DNA of 64,000 nucleotides from Burkholderiaceae bacterium (lineage in GTDB: Bacteria; Pseudomonadota; Gammaproteobacteria; Burkholderiales; Burkholderiaceae_E): positions 61,189 through 125,188 of the forward strand of contig OMIE01000066.1 in assembly GCA_900299025.1 (NCBI GenBank), in the 5' to 3' direction. This document shows, one piece after another, positions 35,143-45,210 of the stretch. The notes beneath the pieces are model-generated. The model saw nothing but the letters and a program-made list of their open reading frames with translations. It ran no database searches and was not told where the DNA came from. The stretch's first letter is position 1; each line of letters starts with the position of its first letter. The position numbers and the translations under genes are program-made.

Positions 35143-36458
35143 GTCCATCGAGCCTACCGCTGCTCCCCATCAATCGCCTTGATAGCACCGAAGCTGATTT
35201 CGCTAAGCGATTTACGAGCTTACTCGCCTGGGAAGATGAAAAGGATCAGGCTGTTGAGCAGGTAGTCTCCGAAATCATTCAAGCGGTTCGCAGAGAAGGC
35301 GATGCAGCTGTTTTACGATACACCGAGCGTTTCGACCGACTGCATGCTCAAAGGCTTGCAGATTTAGAAATCCCCTTAAGCGTGTGCCAGCAGGCGCTCG
35401 CCGATTTGCCTTCTCACCAGGCCTATACACTTGAAGCCGCTCATCAGCGCATCAAAAGTTTTCACGAAAGGCAATTAAGTCCTGGCTGGAGTTACCTAGA
35501 CGAATACGGTAATCGCTTGGGTCAGAAAGTCACTGCGCTTGACCGTGTTGGCTTATACGTCCCTGGGGGTAAGGCTGCCTATCCCTCATCGGTGTTGATG
35601 AATGCAGTGCCTGCCAAGGTTGCAGGCGTTGGCGAATTAATTATGGTCGTTCCAACACCGGATGGGCAGCGCAATCCCTTGGTCTTGGCTGCTGCAGCGC
35701 TTGCCCAGGCCGATCAGGTATTTAGCATCGGTGGCGCTCAGGCGGTTGCTGCTTTGGCCTATGGCACCCAAACCATTGCTGCGGTCGACAAAATTACTGG
35801 GCCAGGTAATGCTTATGTGGCTGAAGCTAAGCGGCGAGTGTTTGGCAAAGTAGGCATCGACATGATCGCCGGTCCCTCGGAGATTCTCGTGCTTTGCGAT
35901 GGCAGGCAAGTCAGGCCTGAGTGGGTGGCGATGGACTTATTCTCGCAGGCCGAACACGACGAACTGGCGCAGGCCATTTTGCTGTGTCCGGATGCCGACT
36001 TTATCGAGCAGGTTCACCATGCATTAAGCCGTCTGGTCATGAATTTGCCCCGGCGTACGGTGATTGAGCGATCGATGGCTGACCGCGGTCTGCTGGTCAA
36101 GGTGCGCGATATGAATGAAGCATGCGAGCTGGCCAACCAGGTGGCCGCAGAACATCTTGAGATTGTTGCTGAAAACCCTGAGCTTTGGGCTGATCAGATT
36201 CGTCACGCGGGCGCGCTTTTTCTGGGCCCATGGTCCTCGGAGTCATTGGGCGATTACTGCGCCGGCCCCAACCACGTCTTACCGACGATGAGAACTGCGC
36301 GTTTTTCCTCGCCACTGGGCGTTTACGACTTTCAGAAGCGATCGAGCCTGATTCAAATCAGTGAGAAGGGCGCTAAAGTGCTTGGACCGCTGGCAAGTTG
36401 CCTGGCCACCGCCGAAGGCTTACAGGCTCATGCAGCTTCAGCCGATATGAGAATCTGA
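35139..36458 (+). CDS. hisD: Histidinol dehydrogenase
   Basis: HisD oxidises histidinol to histidine in two NAD-dependent, zinc-assisted steps. The 439-aa protein shows [50 protein letters not shown] and the block [16 protein letters not shown] with the zinc-ligand and acid-base residues; APNHVLPT-like [18 protein letters not shown] is also present. I chose the ATG at 35139, which overlaps the hisG stop (ATGA). The last 31 bases overlap the convergent hisC gene. Confidence 0.97.
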   Translation: MSPSSLPLLPINRLDSTEADFAKRFTSLLAWEDEKDQAVEQVVSEIIQAVRREGDAAVLRYTERFDRLHAQRLADLEIPLSVCQQALADLPSHQAYTLEAAHQRIKSFHERQLSPGWSYLDEYGNRLGQKVTALDRVGLYVPGGKAAYPSSVLMNAVPAKVAGVGELIMVVPTPDGQRNPLVLAAAALAQADQVFSIGGAQAVAALAYGTQTIAAVDKITGPGNAYVAEAKRRVFGKVGIDMIAGPSEILVLCDGRQVRPEWVAMDLFSQAEHDELAQAILLCPDADFIEQVHHALSRLVMNLPRRTVIERSMADRGLLVKVRDMNEACELANQVAAEHLEIVAENPELWADQIRHAGALFLGPWSSESLGDYCAGPNHVLPTMRTARFSSPLGVYDFQKRSSLIQISEKGAKVLGPLASCLATAEGLQAHAASADMRI

Positions 36459-37498
36459 AGCGCAAGAATCAGCGCTTGGCATTGGTCCTCGTCACCAATG
36501 CTGATTCTTAAAAATTGATCAATGCCAGCCTTGGCAAAGTGGCGATCCAATATGTTTTTTTGGCGAAGGCCCTGCGCAAGCTTGGCTGCATCATGGGATC
36601 GATGGCGAACAAACAAAAAGTTCGCCTTGGAATCGAGCACCTCAAAACCGATGTTTTGAAGGGCATCGCTCAGGGTCTTGCGACTCTTCATCACCTGGGC
36701 CCTGTTGGCCTCAAACCATGCTTCATCCTCTATCGCTGCGATTGCGCCAGCCATCGCTACGCGATCAACGGTATAAGAGTTAAAGCTATTTTTCACGCGC
36801 TCAAGCGCTTCGATCAGATCGGGTGAAGCGAAGGCAAAACCCACCCGCAAGCCTGCAAGCGCCCTCGACTTAGAGAGGGTTTGCACGACCATGAGATTGT
36901 CGAGCTCGTTGATAAAGGGCAGGCAAGAGGCAGCACCGAAATCAACATAGGCTTCATCGACCACAACGAGCCGCTGCGGATGCTGGCGGGCATGCTCAAG
37001 TATTGCCTCAACCGGTAGTGCAATACCGGTTGGCGCATTGGGGTTGGGGAGGATCAAACTGCCTGCCTCGTGCGACACCTTAGCTAAATCGATCGAAAAA
37101 TCGTCCGAAAGCTCAAAGGGCTTGGTGTCAATCCCATAAAGTTGGCAGTAAACCGGATAGAAGCTGTAACTGATCGCCGGGTAAGCACAACCGCCGGGTT
37201 GGCCCATCAGGGCTTGAAACAAGAAGGCGAGCACTTCATCGGAACCGTTACCCACAAAAATCTCTTCGGGCTTTAAACGGTAGCTATGTGCAAGCGCTCG
37301 CCTTAAGGCCGTGGTTGAGGGATCTGGGTAAAGTCTGAGTGAGTCATCCGCAGCCTTGCGCATGGCCTCTATGGCCTTTGCCGAAGGCGGATAAGGATTT
37401 TCGTTGGTGTTGAGTTTGATCAAGCCCTCAAGCCGCGGTTGTTCTCCGGGCACGTAGGGGGTTAGAGACGATAAGAAGGGGTTCCAGAAGCGCTTCAT
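36428..37498 (-). CDS. hisC: Histidinol-phosphate aminotransferase, inverted in the his cluster
   Basis: A 356-aa PLP-dependent aminotransferase that converts imidazole acetol phosphate to histidinol phosphate. Features are [25 protein letters not shown], the lysine in [20 protein letters not shown] and the arginine in FLRISIG near the C-terminus. Unlike all other his genes here it lies on the minus strand. It converges on hisD with a 31-base coding overlap and diverges from hisB with 24 bases between starts. In related genomes it is usually co-directional between hisD and hisB, so a local inversion is likely. Confidence 0.95.
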   Translation of the reverse strand: MKRFWNPFLSSLTPYVPGEQPRLEGLIKLNTNENPYPPSAKAIEAMRKAADDSLRLYPDPSTTALRRALAHSYRLKPEEIFVGNGSDEVLAFLFQALMGQPGGCAYPAISYSFYPVYCQLYGIDTKPFELSDDFSIDLAKVSHEAGSLILPNPNAPTGIALPVEAILEHARQHPQRLVVVDEAYVDFGAASCLPFINELDNLMVVQTLSKSRALAGLRVGFAFASPDLIEALERVKNSFNSYTVDRVAMAGAIAAIEDEAWFEANRAQVMKSRKTLSDALQNIGFEVLDSKANFLFVRHRSHDAAKLAQGLRQKNILDRHFAKAGIDQFLRISIGDEDQCQALILALQILISAEAA

Positions 37499-37522
37499 AG
37501 TTCCGAATGTATCATTGGGGCC

Positions 37523-38110
37523 ATGCGTAAAGCCGAGATCAGCCGAAACACGGCAGAAACCCAGATTAGCGTGGCCTTAAACCTTGATGGCCACGGCGAG
37601 CGTTCCTTTGAGACTGGGCTGCCCTTTCTCGATCATATGCTCGATCAAATTGCTCGGCATGGCATGGTTGACCTGAGGGTCAAGGCTATCGGTGATTTAC
37701 ACATCGATGCACACCACACGGTTGAAGATATTGGTATCACGATCGGGCAGGCGTTTGCGCAGGCCATCGGGGACAAATCAGGCATTTACCGATATGGCCA
37801 CGCCTATGTGCCGCTCGATGAGGCGCTGTCCCGCGTTGTGTTGGATCTTTCAGGAAGGCCTGGCCTTGAATTTCATTGCAAGTTCGTTCGTGGCGTGGTC
37901 GGTAATTTCGATCTCGATTTAATCCACGAATTTTTTCAGGGCTTTGTGAATCACGCCATGGTCACTTTGCACGTTGATAATTTGCGTGGTGAAAATGCAC
38001 ATCACCAGTGCGAGACGATTTTTAAAGCCTTCGGTCGGGCCCTTCGCATGGCAGTCAGCCTCGACGATCGAAGCTCAGGGCGTATCCCATCGACCAAGGA
38101 AGTCCTCTAA
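37523..38110 (+). CDS. hisB: Imidazoleglycerol-phosphate dehydratase
   Basis: A 195-aa monofunctional HisB that dehydrates imidazoleglycerol phosphate. The two manganese-binding histidine motifs are intact: [13 protein letters not shown] and the C-terminal [31 protein letters not shown] is also typical. There is no N-terminal phosphatase domain, so histidinol phosphatase must be encoded elsewhere. Because hisC is inverted, hisB must be transcribed from a promoter within or near hisC. Confidence 0.97.
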   Translation: MRKAEISRNTAETQISVALNLDGHGERSFETGLPFLDHMLDQIARHGMVDLRVKAIGDLHIDAHHTVEDIGITIGQAFAQAIGDKSGIYRYGHAYVPLDEALSRVVLDLSGRPGLEFHCKFVRGVVGNFDLDLIHEFFQGFVNHAMVTLHVDNLRGENAHHQCETIFKAFGRALRMAVSLDDRSSGRIPSTKEVL

Positions 38111-38187
38111 CACGAGCGGTGTCGCGCTGAGGCAAGCAGGTATTTTCGTTTACAGCCTATAAGAATGTTGCCCTTGTTGAAAGCCTT

Positions 38188-38814
38188 ATGAAGAGCATCG
38201 TGGTTGTCGATTACGGCATGGGCAATTTGCGCTCGGTTGCCAAAGCCCTCGAGCATGTGGCGCCTCAACATCGAATCATGGTGAGCGATGAGCCGAAAGC
38301 GATTGATCATTGCGATCGGCTGGTGTTGCCTGGTCAGGGCGCTATGCCCGACTGCATGCAAAAGCTTAAGGCTTCAGGACTGCTTGAGAACGTATTGAGA
38401 GCGGCCGAGACAAAGCCCTTGTTGGGCGTTTGTATTGGCGAGCAAATGCTCTTTGAACGCAGCGAGGAAGGCCCTAGTGAAGGACTCGGGCTTTTGCCCG
38501 GTGCTGTGCTGCGCTTTGGAGCCATGTCTGGACTAAAGATCCCGCACATGGGCTGGAATCGTGTTTGGCCAAGTGAAAGCTTTATCGGGCATCCGTTATG
38601 GCAGGGCATTGAAGCAGGCAGCTATTTTTATTTTGTTCACAGCTACTATGTCCAAGCGTCTGATTCTTCCCACATTGCCGCATCGACTGAATATGGCATT
38701 CGCTTCACTTCGGCGGTTTCGAGCCATAATATTTTCGCAACCCAGTTTCACCCGGAAAAAAGCGCCGAGCACGGCTTGCGCCTTTATGAAAACTTTGTTC
38801 GCTGGGACCCCTGA
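38188..38814 (+). CDS. hisH: Imidazole glycerol phosphate synthase, glutaminase subunit
   Basis: A 208-aa class I glutamine amidotransferase that supplies ammonia to HisF. The opening [20 protein letters not shown] is typical, as are the oxyanion region [11 protein letters not shown] and the nucleophile cysteine in [12 protein letters not shown]. The His and Glu of the triad lie in [13 protein letters not shown]. It lies 77 bases after hisB and 18 before hisA. Confidence 0.95.
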   Translation: MKSIVVVDYGMGNLRSVAKALEHVAPQHRIMVSDEPKAIDHCDRLVLPGQGAMPDCMQKLKASGLLENVLRAAETKPLLGVCIGEQMLFERSEEGPSEGLGLLPGAVLRFGAMSGLKIPHMGWNRVWPSESFIGHPLWQGIEAGSYFYFVHSYYVQASDSSHIAASTEYGIRFTSAVSSHNIFATQFHPEKSAEHGLRLYENFVRWDP

Positions 38815-38832
38815 CCTTTTCTCCAAACGACT

Positions 38833-39573
38833 ATGTTGCTGATACCTGCTATCGACCTTAAGGACGGTCGTTGCGTGCGCTTGCGTCAAGGCGATATGAA
38901 CGACGCAACCGTGTTTTCCAACGACCCCGCGGCTATGGCCCGACATTGGATAGATGCAGGTGCTGAACGCCTGCACTTGGTCGACTTAAACGGCGCAGTC
39001 GCCGGTAAGCCGGTCAACGAAGCTGCCATTCGGAGCATTGTGCGGGCTGTTGACGATCAAATCCCCATTCAACTCGGTGGGGGCATTCGCGATCTCGACA
39101 CGATTGAGCGTTACGTTGATGGCGGCATCAGCTACGTCATCATCGGCACCGCTGCAGTGAAAAGTCCAGGTTTTTTGCGTGATGCCTGTGGAGCTTTCCC
39201 TGGCCAAGTCATGGTCGGTCTTGATGCCAAAGACGGCAAAGTCGCCACCGATGGCTGGAGCAAACTTACCGGCCATGATGTGCTTGATCTGGCCCACAAA
39301 TTCGAAGACTACGGTGTCGAAGGCATTATCTATACGGATATTGGCCGCGATGGCATGCTCGGTGGTGTAAACATCGAGGCGACCTTGCGATTGGCATCGG
39401 CGGTTGATATGGAGGTTTTCGCCTCTGGCGGCATCGGTAGTCTTGAAGATATCGAAGCGCTTTTTGACGCGGCAGCCGATCGCGTGGCAGGCGTTATCCT
39501 TGGGCGTGCGATCTACGAGTCGGCTGTTGATCTCAGGCAAGCGATTGAGCGCATTGCAGCCCGCGGCGCATGA
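38833..39573 (+). CDS. hisA: Phosphoribosyl-formimino-AICAR ribotide isomerase
   Basis: HisA is a TIM-barrel isomerase acting on ProFAR. The 246-aa protein has catalytic Asp residues in [15 protein letters not shown] (near residue 8) and [16 protein letters not shown] (near residue 130 region), with phosphate-binding glycines in QLGGGIRD and ASGGIGS. Length and order (hisH-hisA-hisF) are standard. Confidence 0.97.
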   Translation: MLLIPAIDLKDGRCVRLRQGDMNDATVFSNDPAAMARHWIDAGAERLHLVDLNGAVAGKPVNEAAIRSIVRAVDDQIPIQLGGGIRDLDTIERYVDGGISYVIIGTAAVKSPGFLRDACGAFPGQVMVGLDAKDGKVATDGWSKLTGHDVLDLAHKFEDYGVEGIIYTDIGRDGMLGGVNIEATLRLASAVDMEVFASGGIGSLEDIEALFDAAADRVAGVILGRAIYESAVDLRQAIERIAARGA

Positions 39574-39642
39574 TGAACTCGCTATGAATAATGGTGCGTT
39601 TGTTGGGGTTTACGATAGCGCGCTTATTGGGGCTTGGGTCCC

Positions 39643-40404
39643 GTGCTAACCCGTCGGGTTATCCCCTGCCTCGATGTGACCTCAGGTCGGGTGGTCAAGG
39701 GGGTCAATTTCGTGCAATTGCGCGACGCCGGTGACCCTGTCGAAATCGCGCGCCGTTATGACGAACAAGGTGCAGATGAGATCACCTTTCTTGACATCAC
39801 CGCTTCTAGCGATGAGCGCGACATGATTTTGCATGTGATCGAAGCAGTTGCCGATCAGGTCTTCATTCCCTTAACCGTGGGCGGTGGCGTGCGCAGCGTT
39901 GCTGATGTGCGCAGACTGCTCAACGCGGGCGCAGACAAGGTGTCCATCAATTCTGCGGCGCTTGCCAACCCGGATTTGATCAACGAGGCGAGCAGCTATT
40001 TTGGTGCACAGGCGATCGTGGTGGCCATCGATGCCCGCGGACATGAAGGCTCCTGGGAGGTTTATTCTCACGGCGGGCGAAAGCCCGTGGGGCGGGATGT
40101 CTTGGCCTGGGCAAAAGAAGTGGCAGATAGGGGAGCAGGCGAAATTTTGCTTACTTCGATGGATCGGGACGGTACCCGAGAGGGCTTTGATCTCGCGCTA
40201 ACACGCGCTGTGTCCGATGCGGTTTCGATTCCTGTTATTGCTTCAGGGGGCGTTGGATGCGTCGAGCATCTCGCAGAGGGCGTTATCCATGGCCATGCTG
40301 ATGCAGTTCTTGCAGCCTCGATTTTCCACTTTGCCGAGGCCACCATCTCGCAAGCGAAGTCTCACATGGCCGCTTGTGGCATTCCTGTGCGCCTCGTTGG
40401 TTGA
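39643..40404 (+). CDS. hisF: Imidazole glycerol phosphate synthase, cyclase subunit
   Basis: HisF closes the imidazole ring with ammonia from HisH, giving imidazoleglycerol phosphate and AICAR. This 253-aa TIM barrel shows the catalytic Asp in [19 protein letters not shown], then [10 protein letters not shown], and the second Asp in IVVAIDARG. The start is unusual: there is no ATG. I prefer the GTG at 39643 (giving [12 protein letters not shown]); a TTG at 39634 adds three residues. A 21-codon reading frame from an ATG at 39584 ends at 39649, overlapping this start. Confidence 0.95.
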   Translation: MLTRRVIPCLDVTSGRVVKGVNFVQLRDAGDPVEIARRYDEQGADEITFLDITASSDERDMILHVIEAVADQVFIPLTVGGGVRSVADVRRLLNAGADKVSINSAALANPDLINEASSYFGAQAIVVAIDARGHEGSWEVYSHGGRKPVGRDVLAWAKEVADRGAGEILLTSMDRDGTREGFDLALTRAVSDAVSIPVIASGGVGCVEHLAEGVIHGHADAVLAASIFHFAEATISQAKSHMAACGIPVRLVG

Positions 40405-40466
40405 TGTGGGCAGAGCGCTACGGCTGCCCGCACTAGATCTTTAAACGACCCAAAGGACGAGCTTTG

Positions 40467-40886
40467 ATGAGCAGCGATCAACCCGGTCATAGTCTCGATC
40501 CAGACGAGGTAGGCTGGCTAAGCCAGTTGCGCTTCAACGAACAAGGCTTGCTCGCTGCGATAGCCCAGGATTATCAAAGCGGTCGAGTGCTCATGCTTGC
40601 CTGGATGAACGAGGCTTCGCTTCGTGAAAGCTTCGATACGGGATATGCCTGTTATTGGTCGCGCAGCCGTGGTCGATTGTGGCGTAAAGGCGAGGAGTCG
40701 GGTCACCGCCAGAGACTGCACCGCGTTCAACTCGATTGCGACGGTGATGCCTTGCTGCTCCAAGTTGAGCAACTAGGTGTGGCCTGTCACACCGGCCGCT
40801 TGTCGTGTTTCTTTTATCAATGGGACAAGCACGGCTGGCAAATTGCTGAAGATGTCCTTGTAGACCCAGAGAAGGTTTATCGATGA
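40467..40886 (+). CDS. hisI: Phosphoribosyl-AMP cyclohydrolase
   Basis: A 139-aa zinc enzyme that opens the adenine ring of phosphoribosyl-AMP. Signature motifs are [35 protein letters not shown], and the metal ligands in [13 protein letters not shown] and [13 protein letters not shown]. The ATG at 40467 has AAGGACG upstream. It is separate from hisE, as in many betaproteobacteria, which lies 13 bases downstream. Confidence 0.96.
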   Translation: MSSDQPGHSLDPDEVGWLSQLRFNEQGLLAAIAQDYQSGRVLMLAWMNEASLRESFDTGYACYWSRSRGRLWRKGEESGHRQRLHRVQLDCDGDALLLQVEQLGVACHTGRLSCFFYQWDKHGWQIAEDVLVDPEKVYR

Positions 40887-40899
40887 AAAAGGCCGATCG

Positions 40900-41256
40900 A
40901 TGAGTGGTTCCAACGAAGCGCTCACACGCCTTGCCGCCGTGATCGCCCAGAGGCGCAGTGCAGATCCGAGCCAGTCCTATGTTGCTCGCCTGCTGAGCAA
41001 AGGCGAGGACGCCATTCTGAAGAAGATCGGCGAGGAGGCGACCGAATGTGTGATGGCGGCAAAAGACGGCGATCCCAAAAGGATACTCGCTGAATGTGCC
41101 GATCTCTGGTTTCATTGTCTTGTCATGCTTGAGCACTACGGTCTGGGTCCCCAAGCGGTGATTGCCGAACTGGAGCGGCGAGAAGGCATCTCGGGTCTAG
41201 ATGAGAAGGCGGCACGAAAAGCCGGTGCCCGCGATTTGGATGGAGCGCACATATGA
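40900..41256 (+). CDS. hisE: Phosphoribosyl-ATP pyrophosphatase
   Basis: A 118-aa MazG-like pyrophosphohydrolase that removes pyrophosphate from phosphoribosyl-ATP, the second step of the pathway. The core has [24 protein letters not shown] in parts and [16 protein letters not shown], with the metal-binding Glu residues in GEEATE and the Asp in ADLWFH. It overlaps hinT by four bases (ATGA). Confidence 0.95.
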   Translation: MSGSNEALTRLAAVIAQRRSADPSQSYVARLLSKGEDAILKKIGEEATECVMAAKDGDPKRILAECADLWFHCLVMLEHYGLGPQAVIAELERREGISGLDEKAARKAGARDLDGAHI

Positions 41257-41621
41257 GCCTAAGCGATAGTTGTATTTTTTGCCGGATTGCTGCTGGCGAA
41301 ATCCCCAGCAAGAAAGTGTATGAAGACGAGGACATGCTCGCCTTCCACGACATTCATCCCGCTGCACCGATACATTTTCTAATCATTCCCAAAAAGCATC
41401 TCGTCAACCTCTACGATGCCGACATCAAAGAACAAGCATTGCTCGGAAAAATGCTCGGTATGGCTGGGCAACTAGCACGCGAGCAAGGTTCGGTCGATGG
41501 GTTTCGGGTGGTAATCAACAATGGGCGTGTGGGAAGACAGGAGGTGTATCATCTTCACATCCACATCATGGGCGGTCCCGAGCCTCTAGGCTCCCGTGGC
41601 CCCGCGCCCCTCAAGGAGTAA
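41253..41621 (+). CDS. hinT: HIT-family purine nucleoside phosphoramidase
   Basis: A 122-aa Hint-type protein hydrolysing AMP-lysine and related phosphoramidates. The zinc/structural opening is [19 protein letters not shown], and the histidine triad is HLHIHIMGG. Hint next to hisE and tatA is the usual order in betaproteobacteria. The start overlaps the hisE stop. Confidence 0.95.
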   Translation: MSLSDSCIFCRIAAGEIPSKKVYEDEDMLAFHDIHPAAPIHFLIIPKKHLVNLYDADIKEQALLGKMLGMAGQLAREQGSVDGFRVVINNGRVGRQEVYHLHIHIMGGPEPLGSRGPAPLKE

Positions 41622-41623
41622 GT

Positions 41624-41896
41624 ATGGGCTCGTTTAGCATTTGGCACTGGCTGATCGTCTTAGTGATCATCCTTTTGGTTTTCGGTACAAAAAAGCTTCG
41701 GAATCTTGGCTCAGACCTCGGTGGTGCAGTCAAGGGATTCAAAGATGGTATGAAAGACGGCGCGCATGCATCTGAATCGGAGACGGTCAACCACAGCTCG
41801 CCCCCTGCCGTCGGTCAGACGCCACAGCAAGCTGGCCAGCCCGCGCAGCAAAACGCTGCAAAAACCATCGATGTGGATGTAAAAGAGCGACACTGA
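41624..41896 (+). CDS. tatA: Twin-arginine translocase subunit TatA
   Basis: A 90-aa TatA with an N-terminal transmembrane helix (about residues 6-21, [16 protein letters not shown]), the hinge [20 protein letters not shown] and a polar Gln/Ala-rich tail. TatA oligomers form the passage for folded proteins. It starts two bases after hinT. A 96-base gap separates it from tatB. Confidence 0.95.
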   Translation: MGSFSIWHWLIVLVIILLVFGTKKLRNLGSDLGGAVKGFKDGMKDGAHASESETVNHSSPPAVGQTPQQAGQPAQQNAAKTIDVDVKERH

Positions 41897-41992
41897 GTTC
41901 AAGCGCCACGCAACTGGCAGCGCGCCATGCCTTGCCGATTTAGGTTTAGCGCGGCACTGCTGACATCCGACCACTGAAGCCTTTCGCCCCCC

Positions 41993-42412
41993 ATGTTCGA
42001 CATCGGATTTAGCGAAATGCTCATGATTGCAGTGATCGCGCTAGTGGTCCTCGGTCCTGAGCGATTACCCAGGGTCGCTCGCCAAGTCGGGCAATGGACA
42101 GGCAAACTTCAGCGCTATGTGAGCGAAGTTAAAAGCGATATCAATCGGCAAATGGAGCTCGAGGAGTTGCGTCGCCTTAAGACTCAGGTGCAAGACGCTG
42201 CGCAAGCCATCGAGTCGAGTGTTAGTGAAGCAGTTTCGGGCGCTCAGGCCGAGCTTCAGTCAATCGGTGCCGAAGTCGGCCTCAACGAGGCCCCGACTGA
42301 TTGGGATTCAGTGTACGCAGTACGTCGAACGCGCGATCGGATCAAGGACCGTCGTATCGAACGTGAGAAACTCCTGGGTCGCAAGAGACCTCGACGTAAC
42401 CTTTATCGTTAA
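41993..42412 (+). CDS. tatB: Twin-arginine translocase subunit TatB
   Basis: A 139-aa TatB with an N-terminal helix (MFDIGFSEMLMIAVIALVVL in outline), the hinge LGPERLPRVARQVGQW and a long amphipathic, Gln/Glu-rich cytoplasmic region. TatB joins TatC in recognising twin-arginine signal peptides. It abuts tatC with a two-base gap. Confidence 0.95.
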   Translation: MFDIGFSEMLMIAVIALVVLGPERLPRVARQVGQWTGKLQRYVSEVKSDINRQMELEELRRLKTQVQDAAQAIESSVSEAVSGAQAELQSIGAEVGLNEAPTDWDSVYAVRRTRDRIKDRRIEREKLLGRKRPRRNLYR

Positions 42413-42414
42413 GC

Positions 42415-43212
42415 ATGCAAGAAGAAAGCTTCATGTCCCACCTCACCGAGTTGCGCGACCGCGTGGTCCGTGCACTATTGGTGGTGGTTGTTTTCTTCGG
42501 TCTAAGTTTTTACTTTGCCCCGCAAATCATGGAGTTTTTGGCGCGGCCCCTGACTGAAGCCCTGCCGCCTGGATCTAAGGCAATCTTTATCGATCAGGCC
42601 GGTGCTTTTTTTACCCTGACCAAAATCGCATTCTTGACCGCCTTGCTCATTTCATTACCGGTCGTTTTGTACCAGGCCTGGGCCTTTGTCGCACCTGGCT
42701 TATATGAGCACGAAAAGCGCTTTGTGATGCCGTTGATTGTTTCAAGTGTCTTCTTTTTGGTTGTTGGGATTAGTTTTGCCTATGTGTTTGTGTTGCCTGC
42801 AGCCTATAAGTTCTTTTTCTCTTTTACCCAGCAGACCGGGGCCGAGACCTTACAAGACTTGCAGAAATATTGGGACTTCACCCTTGCGATCTTTTTTGGC
42901 TTCGGCCTGACCTTCGAAGTGCCCGTTGTGCAAATGCTCTTGGTTAAACTTGGGATCATCACGACCCAGCAGCTGCGTGAGGCGCGCCGCTATGTGATTG
43001 TGGGTGCATTCGTGATTGCTGCGGTTCTTACGCCGCCCGATGTGTTATCGCAATTTATGCTTGCGGTGCCTCTACTCTTACTCTACGAGCTCGGTATCTT
43101 TTTGTCGGGATTTATCACTGCACGCAGTCGTGCTCCGCAAGAGGAAGAAGTAGTGAAGACAACCGATGCGAATAGGCCTACTGATGTGACCAAGCCGAAT
43201 GATGCGGGCTGA
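42415..43212 (+). CDS. tatC: Twin-arginine translocase subunit TatC
   Basis: A 265-aa TatC with six predicted membrane helices. Motifs include the N-terminal FMSHLTELRDRVVRALL, the region PVVLYQAWAFVAPGLYEHEKR and FGLTFEVPVVQMLL. The C-terminal 30 residues are a polar Lys/Thr-rich tail. It is the receptor for twin-arginine signals; the Rieske protein encoded at 45211 is a likely client. Its stop directly abuts the convergent degS stop with no bases between. Confidence 0.96.
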   Translation: MQEESFMSHLTELRDRVVRALLVVVVFFGLSFYFAPQIMEFLARPLTEALPPGSKAIFIDQAGAFFTLTKIAFLTALLISLPVVLYQAWAFVAPGLYEHEKRFVMPLIVSSVFFLVVGISFAYVFVLPAAYKFFFSFTQQTGAETLQDLQKYWDFTLAIFFGFGLTFEVPVVQMLLVKLGIITTQQLREARRYVIVGAFVIAAVLTPPDVLSQFMLAVPLLLLYELGIFLSGFITARSRAPQEEEVVKTTDANRPTDVTKPNDAG

Positions 43213-44388
43213 CTAACGTTCACCCCTCCCGGGTCGAGGGCGTTTGCCAACTAGTACTTTGAGGCTGATTTCTTTGCCTTCGCGCAAAAATTTCAAATCA
43301 GCTTGAGCGCCAGGCTTAAGTTGTGAAATCAGATTAAGCATCCCCGCCGTGTTGCGTACGGTTTGACCATCGACTTCGAGCAAGATATCGCCTACCTTAA
43401 CACCGGCTTTTTCGGCCGGTCCATTGCGTAGCAAGCCGGCAATAATCGCGCCTTCGCGCCGCGGTAACTTAAAAGCCTCGGCCATTTCGGGCGTGATGTC
43501 TTGAGGTTCCACCCCGATATAGCCCCGGGTGACCGCCCCGGTAGCAACAATTTGATCGACGACATTACGGACAGTGCTCACGGGAATTGCAAAGCCGATA
43601 CCAAGCGAACCGCCAGTTCGTGAGTAAATCGCCGTGTTGATACCTAGCAAACGCCCTTCAGCATCGACCAAGGGGCCGCCGCTATTGCCAGGGTTGATGG
43701 CTGCATCGGTTTGGATGAAGTTTTCGAAGGTATTGATGCCGAGTTGGTTGCGTCCGAGGGCACTGATGATCCCCATGGTTACGGTCTGACCGACGCCGAA
43801 GGGATTGCCGATGGCCAAGACTGGATCGCCGACACGTGCCTCTTCGGCATTACCGACCGCGATCGGCTTGAGTTCGCTCAAAGAAACCCGCAAGACCGCT
43901 AAATCGGTTTCAGGGTCGCCACCAACGATCTTTGCCTTGGCGCGACGCCCATCGGGGGCAATCACTTCAATATCTTCGGCGGCGTCGATGACGTGATGAT
44001 TGGTAACGATTAAGCCATCGGCAGCAAGCACCACGCCGCTGCCAAGCCCGCCCCCAGGTTCGGCCCGCCCCTCTGGCCCGAAAAAGCGGCGAAACATCGG
44101 ATCATTGAGTAACGGATGATTCGATGGCAGCCTAACTCGACTTGTCGCTTGAATGCTGACTACCGAGGGCATCGCCTGTTCGGCAGCAAGTCGGTATGAC
44201 ACAATGCCAGTGTTGTTCGCTGGGGTATTTGTCGCAGTAGCCGCCTCTTTGGCGGTCGATAACTCGGCAGACGCAGGGCGTGTTTCGCTTGCCTTGCCGA
44301 ACCATTCGGGGCGCAAGGTAGAAAGCACGAAAAATCCCGCCACCAGCACAGTGACGGTTTGCGCAAACAATAACCAGAGTCGATGCAT
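43213..44388 (-). CDS. Membrane-anchored HtrA-family serine protease (DegS-like)
   Basis: A 391-aa trypsin-like protease with one N-terminal transmembrane helix (LWLLFAQTVTVLVAGFFVL) and a periplasmic protease domain. The catalytic triad lies in VTNHHVIDAAE (His), ETDLAVLRV (Asp) and INPGNSGGPLVD (Ser). One PDZ domain follows (about 285-380, with GAIIAGLLRNGPAEKAGVKVGDILLEVDG in parts). Single PDZ and anchor fit DegS rather than DegP/DegQ. I chose the ATG at 44386-44388. It interlocks with the start of the divergent NIF3 gene. Confidence 0.9.
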   Translation of the reverse strand: MHRLWLLFAQTVTVLVAGFFVLSTLRPEWFGKASETRPASAELSTAKEAATATNTPANNTGIVSYRLAAEQAMPSVVSIQATSRVRLPSNHPLLNDPMFRRFFGPEGRAEPGGGLGSGVVLAADGLIVTNHHVIDAAEDIEVIAPDGRRAKAKIVGGDPETDLAVLRVSLSELKPIAVGNAEEARVGDPVLAIGNPFGVGQTVTMGIISALGRNQLGINTFENFIQTDAAINPGNSGGPLVDAEGRLLGINTAIYSRTGGSLGIGFAIPVSTVRNVVDQIVATGAVTRGYIGVEPQDITPEMAEAFKLPRREGAIIAGLLRNGPAEKAGVKVGDILLEVDGQTVRNTAGMLNLISQLKPGAQADLKFLREGKEISLKVLVGKRPRPGRGER

Positions 44389-45144
44389 ATGCAAGGGATC
44401 GAGAGAGATCGGTTAGCCGACTATTTGAGTGATTGGCTTGAGATCGGCCGCTTTAAGGATTATTCCCCAAATGGCCTGCAGGTGGAAGGTAAAGCACACA
44501 TTCATCGCATCGCTGTTGCGGTTACTGCCACGCATGAGGTGATCCAGCAGGCGGCGAACTGGGGTGCTGACGCGCTCATTGTGCACCATGGCTGGTTTTG
44601 GCGCGGTGAGGATAGCCGTGTTGTTGGCTACAAGCATCGACGGATGCGGGCCCTGCTCATGGCTGATATCAATCTTTTCGCCTTTCATTTGCCGCTTGAT
44701 GTGCACCCCGAAGTCGGCAATAACGTCTGTCTGGGTCGAGTGATGGGCTGGCCCACGCCCCGGCTTGAAGGCGAGCAGCAATTAATTGCAAGGGCCGATT
44801 TGGGTGATGCCATCAGTGCTGACGCTTTACAACAACACCTACAAGACCGTCTTGAGCGTCCTGTGCTCGTGGTGGGGGCTGTTGAGCGGCCGATCCGCAA
44901 ACTTGCTTGGTGCACGGGTGCGGCTCAAGACATGATTCAGGCGGCCGCAGATCTTGGTGCTGATGCATTTATAAGCGGCGAAATCTCAGAACGGACCACT
45001 TATGTGGCGCGCGAAATAGGCCTGAGTTATTTCGCAGCGGGCCATTATGCGACCGAGCGTTATGGTGTGCAGGCGCTCGCTGAATATTTGCAAAGCCAGT
45101 TTCCGTTGCAGTGTCGCTTCATTGAAGACCCAAATCCTGCCTAG
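44383..45144 (+). CDS. NIF3/YbgI-family dinuclear metal protein
   Basis: A 253-aa NIF3-like protein with the metal-binding motifs ALIVHHGWFW, AFHLPLDVHPEVGNN and the C-terminal AGHYATERYGVQAL. Relatives form hexameric rings with two metals per site; a GTP cyclohydrolase-like function is proposed but unproven. The start may be the ATG at 44383 or the one at 44389. The bases ATGCATATG at 44383-44391 carry both these and, on the other strand, the degS start codon at 44386-44388. It is followed by petA after 66 bases. Confidence 0.9.
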   Translation: MHMQGIERDRLADYLSDWLEIGRFKDYSPNGLQVEGKAHIHRIAVAVTATHEVIQQAANWGADALIVHHGWFWRGEDSRVVGYKHRRMRALLMADINLFAFHLPLDVHPEVGNNVCLGRVMGWPTPRLEGEQQLIARADLGDAISADALQQHLQDRLERPVLVVGAVERPIRKLAWCTGAAQDMIQAAADLGADAFISGEISERTTYVAREIGLSYFAAGHYATERYGVQALAEYLQSQFPLQCRFIEDPNPA

Positions 45145-45210
45145 TGCGTGGAAGCTTTAGCGTTGATGCAGTAGAATGCGCGCACTGGTTCAGAACGGTT
45201 GATCATAGCT

